Of a stretch of DNA of 64,000 bases, positions 59,116-64,000 are shown in pieces (the stretch's first letter is position 1; each line of letters opens with the position of its first letter). This DNA comes from Chitinophaga sp. H8 (GTDB lineage Bacteria > Bacteroidota > Bacteroidia > Chitinophagales > Chitinophagaceae), in NCBI RefSeq assembly GCF_040567655.1, contig NZ_JBEXAC010000003.1, positions 124,001 through 188,000 of the forward strand. Direction: 5' to 3'. The notes beneath the pieces were generated by a model. It searched no databases. It worked only from the letters and a program-made list of their open reading frames with translations, and had not been told where the DNA came from. The translations under genes and the position numbers were made by a program.

Positions 59116-61220
59116 TAACTCAACTCAATTACTATTGTTTGATCATTACCTATTTTACTACCACCAGGTATTGATTGTGTTTTTACTTTACCTGCACCTC
59201 TCACCTCTACTCTTAGCCCAGCATTTTCCAACAGGTACAGTGCATCCTTTAATCCCATTCCAGTTACGTTGGGAACAGCGCCCTTGGCTTGTGCAATGGT
59301 TTGAAAGGCCACTTTACGGTCATTCACTTTAGCACTTACCCAGCCGCTGTTAGCAACAGTACCCTGCCAGGGCAACTGGAGGGTAGAGAGTATTTCTTTC
59401 CATTCGCTGCTCTTGCCATTTTTGAGTGCCAGCAGGGTGTCTATCTGAACTGACGACTGCATGGGCTTTTGTTTTTCTACAGCAATAGCATATAGTTTGT
59501 CTGCCACTTCACGAAATACCGGACCGGCTACAGAAGCCCCATAGAACTTCTTTGCGCGGGATTTGTTTTTGATTACCACCACACAGGTATATTGCGGATC
59601 ATTAGCAGGAAAATAGCCAGCAAAGGAAGACTGATAGATTTTATCAGCATATCCCCGGCTGCCATTGGCTACCAGCGCAGTACCTGTTTTGCCTGCAATG
59701 GTATAATAAGGAGTGGCTAGCCGTTTTCCGGTACCACTGATCATTACCCCTTCCAGCATCCGTTGTACCTGTGTTAAAGTACTTTTTGAGCATATGCTGT
59801 CCATTACAACAGCAGGCTCTACTTGTTTTACTACCTGGCCAAACTCCATAATGGAATTGACGAGGTAAGGTTTCATCATTTTACCATTATTGGCCACAGC
59901 GTTGTACAGCATACAAGTTTGCAGCGGGCTTATCAGTACTTCATATCCGAATGCCATCCAGGGAAGGGTAGTAGCGCTCCATGTTTTGGAAGCGGTATTT
60001 TTTATTACCGGTCTTCCTTCTCCCACCAGATCAATACCTGTATTTTGATCCAGCTTCAGTTTTTTCAGGTGTGCTACAAAAGCATTTGGTTTTTTATAAT
60101 AATACTGATAGGCCAATTTGGCCATACCTACGTTTGAGCTCAGCTCAAATGCATGTTTGATACTCACATTTTGCGGACCTTTGTGTGGTTCAGAATCAAA
60201 TACAGTTCTGCGTCCCACCTGCCAGCGTCCGTTTTCCATATCCACCAGGTCGTTCATTGTCGCGTATTTATCTTCCAGCACGGCAATTACTGTAGCCAGT
60301 TTGAAGGTAGAACCCGGTTCTCCCACCTGCAGTGCATAGTTCATATCTTCCCAATAGTTGCCGTCCGGTTGTCTGCCCAGGTTGGCCACCGCTTTTACTT
60401 TGCCGGTTTTTACCTCCATTAATATACAGGTACCATGCTCTGCTTCATTATCCACCATCATATTCATGAGCGCGGTTTCAACAATATCCTGCATGTTTAC
60501 ATCAATGGTGGTAATGATATCGCGTCCGTTTTCCGGCTCTATATCATATCCTTCTACCGGAACAAAAGTGCCACCAGCGATACGGCGCATCAGTCTTTTA
60601 CCGGTTACCCCTTTCAGGTAATCATTATATGTTCTTTCCAGTCCGACATTCTGGGCATTTTCACGTGCCAGTCCGATGGTTCTGTTGGCCAGCAGTTTAA
60701 AAGGGTTGATGCGTTTGTTTTTTGTTTCTGCAATCATGCCCCCTTTGTTTTTACCTAACCGGAACATTGGAAAGTTGCGGATTTGTTGGTATTGCTCAAA
60801 GGGAACATCGCGTTTCAGCAAAAAATAACGGTCTTTCGATTTGTACCCTTCCCTCAGCAGCTGTTTGTATTCTCCCGCAGTCCGGTCGCCCAGAAGGCGC
60901 GCCAGTCTGATGGAAAGGGAGTCTACGTTATCTTTAAACACTTTACCATTTTTATCACGTAAACCGTCTGCGGCAAAGTCTATCCGTATATCGAAATACG
61001 GAATAGAGGTAGACAGCATTCTGCCTTCCTCGGAATAGATGGTACCACGGTCTGCATCCAATGCTACGTAGCGGGTATGGAGGCTATCTGCCATGCCGCG
61101 CCAGTAGTCGCCTTGCACATGCTGTATTACAAACACTTTGACAAGTATGGCCACACTGAAGAGTGCCATGCCGATAAAGCATAAATACACTCTCCATAAT
61201 ATGTCCTTTTTTACTTCCAC
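59115..61220 (-). CDS. ftsI: Septal penicillin-binding protein (FtsI type) with a PASTA domain
   Basis: FtsI is the class B transpeptidase that cross-links septal peptidoglycan with FtsW. The 701-residue protein has one N-terminal membrane helix (about 13-33), a dimerisation domain and the transpeptidase domain, with the active-site motifs STFK (Ser304), SSN (361-363) and KTGT (511-514). The C-terminal 55 residues or so form one PASTA domain (AVPNVTGMGLKDALYLLENA and following), as in Bacteroidota and Gram-positive homologues but not in E. coli FtsI. It follows the ftsL-like gene after a 174-bp gap and overlaps murE by one base. Confidence 0.94.
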   Translation of the reverse strand: MEVKKDILWRVYLCFIGMALFSVAILVKVFVIQHVQGDYWRGMADSLHTRYVALDADRGTIYSEEGRMLSTSIPYFDIRIDFAADGLRDKNGKVFKDNVDSLSIRLARLLGDRTAGEYKQLLREGYKSKDRYFLLKRDVPFEQYQQIRNFPMFRLGKNKGGMIAETKNKRINPFKLLANRTIGLARENAQNVGLERTYNDYLKGVTGKRLMRRIAGGTFVPVEGYDIEPENGRDIITTIDVNMQDIVETALMNMMVDNEAEHGTCILMEVKTGKVKAVANLGRQPDGNYWEDMNYALQVGEPGSTFKLATVIAVLEDKYATMNDLVDMENGRWQVGRRTVFDSEPHKGPQNVSIKHAFELSSNVGMAKLAYQYYYKKPNAFVAHLKKLKLDQNTGIDLVGEGRPVIKNTASKTWSATTLPWMAFGYEVLISPLQTCMLYNAVANNGKMMKPYLVNSIMEFGQVVKQVEPAVVMDSICSKSTLTQVQRMLEGVMISGTGKRLATPYYTIAGKTGTALVANGSRGYADKIYQSSFAGYFPANDPQYTCVVVIKNKSRAKKFYGASVAGPVFREVADKLYAIAVEKQKPMQSSVQIDTLLALKNGKSSEWKEILSTLQLPWQGTVANSGWVSAKVNDRKVAFQTIAQAKGAVPNVTGMGLKDALYLLENAGLRVEVRGAGKVKTQSIPGGSKIGNDQTIVIELS

Positions 61221-61292
61221 TTCAGTGTTTGTATTTTATAACTGCTGTTTGGCAGTTAATGACAAAAGTCTTTATAGCTAAAAGCCTTAAAA

Positions 61293-61390
61293 TGATACCT
61301 GATACTGGCTGCTTTGCTTTTTATCGAGATGCTTGCCATTTGTAGCAGCATCCCCGTCTGACTGCATCAGGCGGGCAGCATCAGGTATCA
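61293..61390. other. Inverted repeat in the gap between ftsL and ftsI
   Basis: TGATACCTGAT (61293-61303) and ATCAGGTATCA (61380-61390) are perfect 11-bp inverted copies, with GCTGC/GCAGC pairs further in. It lies just before the ftsI coding region on the minus strand and could form a leader structure. Confidence 0.4.
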
Positions 61391-61394
61391 ATAC

Positions 61395-61766
61395 CTATTT
61401 CTTTTCATTTTGCTGGATCACGATCTTCTGTGGAGGTGCATTTAATTGTTTTAATCCTAAAGGCTCCACTGATTTGCTAACCTCACTCATCTTGCTGCGA
61501 AACATGAGTTCACTTTTCACATTAATATATTCCCACTTCAGTTCTTTTATTTCTCTTCCCAGTTTATTGATCCTTCTGATTTTCTTTTCTGCCAGGTGAC
61601 TGTTGGCGATATATAGCAGTGCCATTGCAGATAGAAAAAGTATGAATGGCATATTTTGCACAATAGCCCTGTAGTTAATGCGCAATCGCCATTCTTTTTT
61701 AGGTTCCGGAGTTTCCAGTGGCTCCTGCGGTTCCTGACTTTCTGTATGTAACGCTTCTTCCTGCAA
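61395..61766 (-). CDS. ftsL: FtsL-like cell division protein
   Basis: A 123-residue bitopic membrane protein. The acidic N-terminus (many Glu and Pro, residues 1-24) is followed by a basic stretch, one membrane helix (about 38-54, MPFILFLSAMALLYIA) and a coiled-coil segment with heptad-like spacing (about 58-95, INKLGREIKELKWEYINVKS). FtsL forms a complex with FtsB and FtsQ that activates FtsWI. Sequence similarity is weak in this family, so the assignment rests on topology and on the position between rsmH and ftsI, which is where ftsL is found in other dcw clusters. Confidence 0.8.
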   Translation of the reverse strand: MQEEALHTESQEPQEPLETPEPKKEWRLRINYRAIVQNMPFILFLSAMALLYIANSHLAEKKIRRINKLGREIKELKWEYINVKSELMFRSKMSEVSKSVEPLGLKQLNAPPQKIVIQQNEKK

Positions 61767-61964
61767 GACTGTAAATACTTTAAAAAATGAATGATCAGAC
61801 TATAATTTCATCATTTCAAATAGGGGGGATATTTGGATGTACAAATTGCTGAATTGCCGATTTGCTGGTTAATTCCTGGGCCGTTTACCTTGATGTAAAC
61901 CCATTGTTCTATCTGGTGTATTTGATCTAATGTATTGGTATGACAGGGAAAATGCCGGCTGTCA

Positions 61965-62873
61965 TTACATTTTTTCAGCTACCCGTAATTTTGCGCTTCT
62001 GGACCTTGGATTCAGCTTTAGTTCTTCAGTACTGGCAGTAACAGGTTTTTTAGTAATCAACTGAAACAACTTAGGGGGTGTGTGCATGGTAAATGGATGG
62101 TCTTGGACTTCTTCGAAACTGCCTGTTTTCATGAAGTTTTTTACCAACCTGTCTTCCAATGAATGGAAGGTAATAAAGGCCATTCTACCCCCTGGTTTAA
62201 GTACAGCTGCTGTTTGTGTCAATAACTCTTTCAGGGCACCAAGTTCATCATTGACAGCGATGCGCAATGCCTGGAATACCTGAGCCAGATATTTTTGCGG
62301 GTTGCCTTTAACAACGGGCTGTATTACATATTTAAATTCTGCTATGGTGCGCATGGGGTGTACTTTTCTTTGTTGTACAATGGTAGTGGCCAGCGTTTTT
62401 GAGTTGGTCACCTCACCGTATTCCTGGAAAAGTAATTGCAGCCTGGCAGCAGAGTAAGTTTGCAACAACTGGGCAGCAGTCAATGCGCTCCGTGTGTCCA
62501 TCCGCATGTCCAGGTCTCCATCAAAGCGGGTACTAAATCCTCTTTCAGCGGTATCAAACTGATGGGAGGATACGCCCAGATCAGCCAGTACACCATCTAC
62601 CTCTGTGGCCTGGTGTAGTTTCAGAAAGCGCTGCAGGTGCCGGAAATTTTGCTGAACAAAGGTGACTCTGTCGTCTTCGATCCTGTTGCGGAAAGCATCC
62701 TCATCCTGATCAAATACGATAAGCCGGCCTTTTTCACCCAGTTGCGCCAATATTGCGCGGGAATGTCCGCCTCCTCCAAAAGTGGCGTCTACATAAATGC
62801 CATCCGGCTTAATATGTAGCAGTTCAGTTACTTCGTGAAGCAAAACAGGTAAATGGTATTCTTGTGTGCCCAT
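61965..62873 (-). CDS. rsmH: 16S rRNA (cytosine(1402)-N4)-methyltransferase
   Basis: RsmH (MraW) methylates C1402 in the decoding centre of 16S rRNA using S-adenosylmethionine. The 302-residue protein has the SAM-binding loop DATFGGGGH (29-37) and the DQD motif (55-57), then LADLGVSSHQFD and the C-terminal FHSLEDRLVKNFM, all typical. It starts 9 bp after the mraZ stop, so the two are surely co-transcribed. Confidence 0.96.
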   Translation of the reverse strand: MGTQEYHLPVLLHEVTELLHIKPDGIYVDATFGGGGHSRAILAQLGEKGRLIVFDQDEDAFRNRIEDDRVTFVQQNFRHLQRFLKLHQATEVDGVLADLGVSSHQFDTAERGFSTRFDGDLDMRMDTRSALTAAQLLQTYSAARLQLLFQEYGEVTNSKTLATTIVQQRKVHPMRTIAEFKYVIQPVVKGNPQKYLAQVFQALRIAVNDELGALKELLTQTAAVLKPGGRMAFITFHSLEDRLVKNFMKTGSFEEVQDHPFTMHTPPKLFQLITKKPVTASTEELKLNPRSRSAKLRVAEKM

Positions 62874-62882
62874 ACGCTCAGA

Positions 62883-63350
62883 TTAAATCGAAATGTTATT
62901 ATCACTGCCACCCATTACCTGTTGTGCCAGGTCACTAAAAGCTCCTGGTGAGAAATTTTCAAAGAACTCCTGATATTTTCCGTTGTCCCAGATTTCTATT
63001 TTGTTGGATGCTGCTGCCAGTACGATGTTTTTCTCAAGGCTGGCATACGACATCAGGTTTTTTGGTACTAATAGGCGCCCTGCACTGTCCAGTTCGAGTA
63101 TGGTAGCACCGTTCAAAAAATAACGGCGGAATTCTCTAACTTTCGGATCAAAATCATTCAGCTTGCTGACACGTTCAAAAATGGGCTGCCATTCATTCAT
63201 CGGATACAAGGACAAGCATTTTTCAAACCCACGGTTAATCACAAACTGGTCACCAGCATCTTCCGCTAACTGCTTTTTGAAACCGGCAGGTAGGAGGAAG
63301 CGCCCTTTTGCGTCCAGCGTTGCTTCATATTCACCGAGAAATCCTGTCAT
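62883..63350 (-). CDS. mraZ: Transcriptional regulator MraZ
   Basis: MraZ is a DNA-binding regulator of the dcw cluster that binds direct repeats upstream of its own gene. The 155-residue protein has the two SpoVT/AbrB-like halves, each with a DxxxR motif: DAKGR (13-17) and DSAGR (88-92). It is the first gene of the 17-kb dcw cluster. Four 10-bp-spaced repeats upstream fit its expected operator, so autoregulation is likely. Confidence 0.95.
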   Translation of the reverse strand: MTGFLGEYEATLDAKGRFLLPAGFKKQLAEDAGDQFVINRGFEKCLSLYPMNEWQPIFERVSKLNDFDPKVREFRRYFLNGATILELDSAGRLLVPKNLMSYASLEKNIVLAAASNKIEIWDNGKYQEFFENFSPGAFSDLAQQVMGGSDNNISI

Positions 63351-63373
63351 GCCATGGGGTGAAAGTCCTTAAA

Positions 63374-63408
63374 ATCCATTTCCTAACACAAAATAACACT
63401 TTTTCCCA
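63374..63408 (-). promoter_or_regulatory. mraZ: Putative MraZ operator (four repeats, 10-bp period)
   Basis: On the minus strand TGGGA, TGTTA, TGTTA and TGGAT occur at exact 10-bp intervals (63404-63408, 63394-63398, 63384-63388, 63374-63378), 24-58 bp before the mraZ start. Characterised MraZ sites are TGGGN repeats with 5-bp spacers, that is, the same period. Two of the four units deviate from TGGG. Confidence 0.55.
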
Positions 63409-63872
63409 CTTTTTAACGAAAAAATGTATTATAAATTTTTTCCACAGAAGCATAGTGCCCTGGATATTGGTTTTTGCATAGGTTTGGTCTTACGTAATGT
63501 GTATATCTATTTAAATGATGTGGATAATATGTTTAATTAATGTGAATTTGTGTGAATAACATAGTGTTTTGCCCTGTAGATCAACGTTTGGGGAATATTA
63601 AAAATGTTGAAAATTCTGGTTGGCTTAGTGAATTTGGATAATCCGGAAGCGGGAAAAGGTGGAATTATATAACACCATCGTGGTAAAATCTCCTGCCTGT
63701 GGTAAAATGTGGAAGTCCTGAATAAAAGGTTATTTTTCATCGATTTATGAAAATTCGCCTGAAAAAGTTACATTTCCTCCTTTTCCCAGGCCGGGAACGG
63801 CTGTAAATCTGTGTTTTATAAATTTTTTAACAGTAATGAAAAGCTGTCTGCCTTACATTTACATTTAATTAT
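63409..63872. other. Gene-free stretch between divergent mraZ and the BamD-like gene
   Basis: About 460 bp, A/T-rich. A loose -7 box for mraZ on the minus strand, TACATTTT, lies at 63421-63428. No gene, RNA or long repeat was recognised; one 67-codon frame on the minus strand has no protein-like features. Confidence 0.5.
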
Positions 63873-63880
63873 TAACTTTG
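63873..63880 (+). promoter_or_regulatory. -7 box of the BamD-like gene
   Basis: TAACTTTG matches TAnnTTTG exactly, but lies only 10 bp before the ATG, so the leader would be only a few nucleotides long. Confidence 0.45.
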
Positions 63881-63890
63881 CCACTCTTTT

Positions 63891-64000
63891 ATGCGGAAAT
63901 TTTTATTGTATATCAGTGTTATTGTGCTTGTAGCTTCTTCTGCCTGTAATATGGAGCTGAGGAGGATAGAAAAAAGTAACAACTTCGAAAAGAAGCTGGC
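63891..64000 (+). CDS. Lipoprotein start, BamD-like (5' part)
   Basis: The first 36 codons of a gene that runs off the window. They encode a lipoprotein signal, MRKFLLYISVIVLVASSAC, with the lipid-attachment Cys19, followed by NMELRRIEKSNNFEKKLA. The short charged helix right after the lipid anchor resembles the start of BamD, the TPR lipoprotein of the outer-membrane assembly complex, in Bacteroidota. With so few residues the call is tentative. Confidence 0.5.
   Translation, partial: MRKFLLYISVIVLVASSACNMELRRIEKSNNFEKKL

Noticed and set aside
63537..63740. 67-codon minus-strand frame in the mraZ upstream region
   Set aside because: No ribosome-binding site, signal or domain; probably chance.

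Overview
The window is chromosomal DNA from a member of the Bacteroidota, most likely Chitinophagaceae (Chitinophaga-like). This rests on recurrent TAnnTTTG promoter boxes (two with a TTTG element exactly 19 bp upstream), a DUF6427-type membrane protein, a short NuoG, a long FtsZ with an internal 'PAYLRR' peptide, and many lipoproteins with typical lipoboxes. The genus is inferred from gene content, not demonstrated. No rRNA, tRNA, CRISPR array, transposase, integrase or phage gene is visible.

Layout. 1-4.3 kb (+): the end of a DUF6427-type membrane protein, purQ, a free-standing DsbD alpha-domain protein and a full DsbD-like reductase. 4.6-6.5 kb (-): a low-molecular-weight tyrosine phosphatase followed by hisS. 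6.9-9.9 kb (+): a three-gene envelope operon (small membrane protein, PstS-like lipoprotein, TPR protein). 10.0-23.9 kb (+): a 14-subunit complex I operon, nuoA-N, with a strong promoter, a molybdopterin-domain-less NuoG and an unrecognised 60-residue membrane protein between nuoE and nuoF. 24.2-29.8 kb (+): a MacB/FtsX-type permease, then a GntP permease, a Rid-family protein, a D-threonine-aldolase-like PLP enzyme and a DUF2252 protein, probably co-transcribed. 29.8-32.0 kb: small secreted or lipoprotein genes and an esterase. 32.3-33.4 kb (-): rpsF-rpsR-rplI. 33.4-37.6 kb (+): htpG behind a sigma-54-like promoter, then two tandem paralogous esterase lipoproteins. 37.8-40.6 kb (-): a polyprenyl diphosphate synthase and recJ. 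40.9-46.5 kb (+): an OmpA-type outer-membrane protein, the potassium transporter kup and a GH123-type glycosidase. 46.6-63.4 kb (-): the division and cell-wall (dcw) cluster mraZ-rsmH-ftsL-ftsI-murE-mraY-murD-ftsW-murG-murC-ftsQ-ftsA-ftsZ, without murF or ddl. 63.9 kb (+): the start of a BamD-like lipoprotein.

Functionally this is mostly core-genome housekeeping: respiration, translation, cell wall and division, and protein folding. I did not find a clear new defence or mobile system. The features most worth a second look are a dispersed AGCT-rich inverted-repeat family, one copy of which encodes the last residues of RecJ; a minus-strand terminator standing alone between the divergent rpsF and htpG genes, which suggests an unannotated small RNA; a split DsbD arrangement in which the fused N-terminal domain has lost its cysteines while a separate protein keeps them; the orphan small protein inside the nuo operon; and a four-copy, 10-bp-period repeat upstream of mraZ that fits a MraZ operator.
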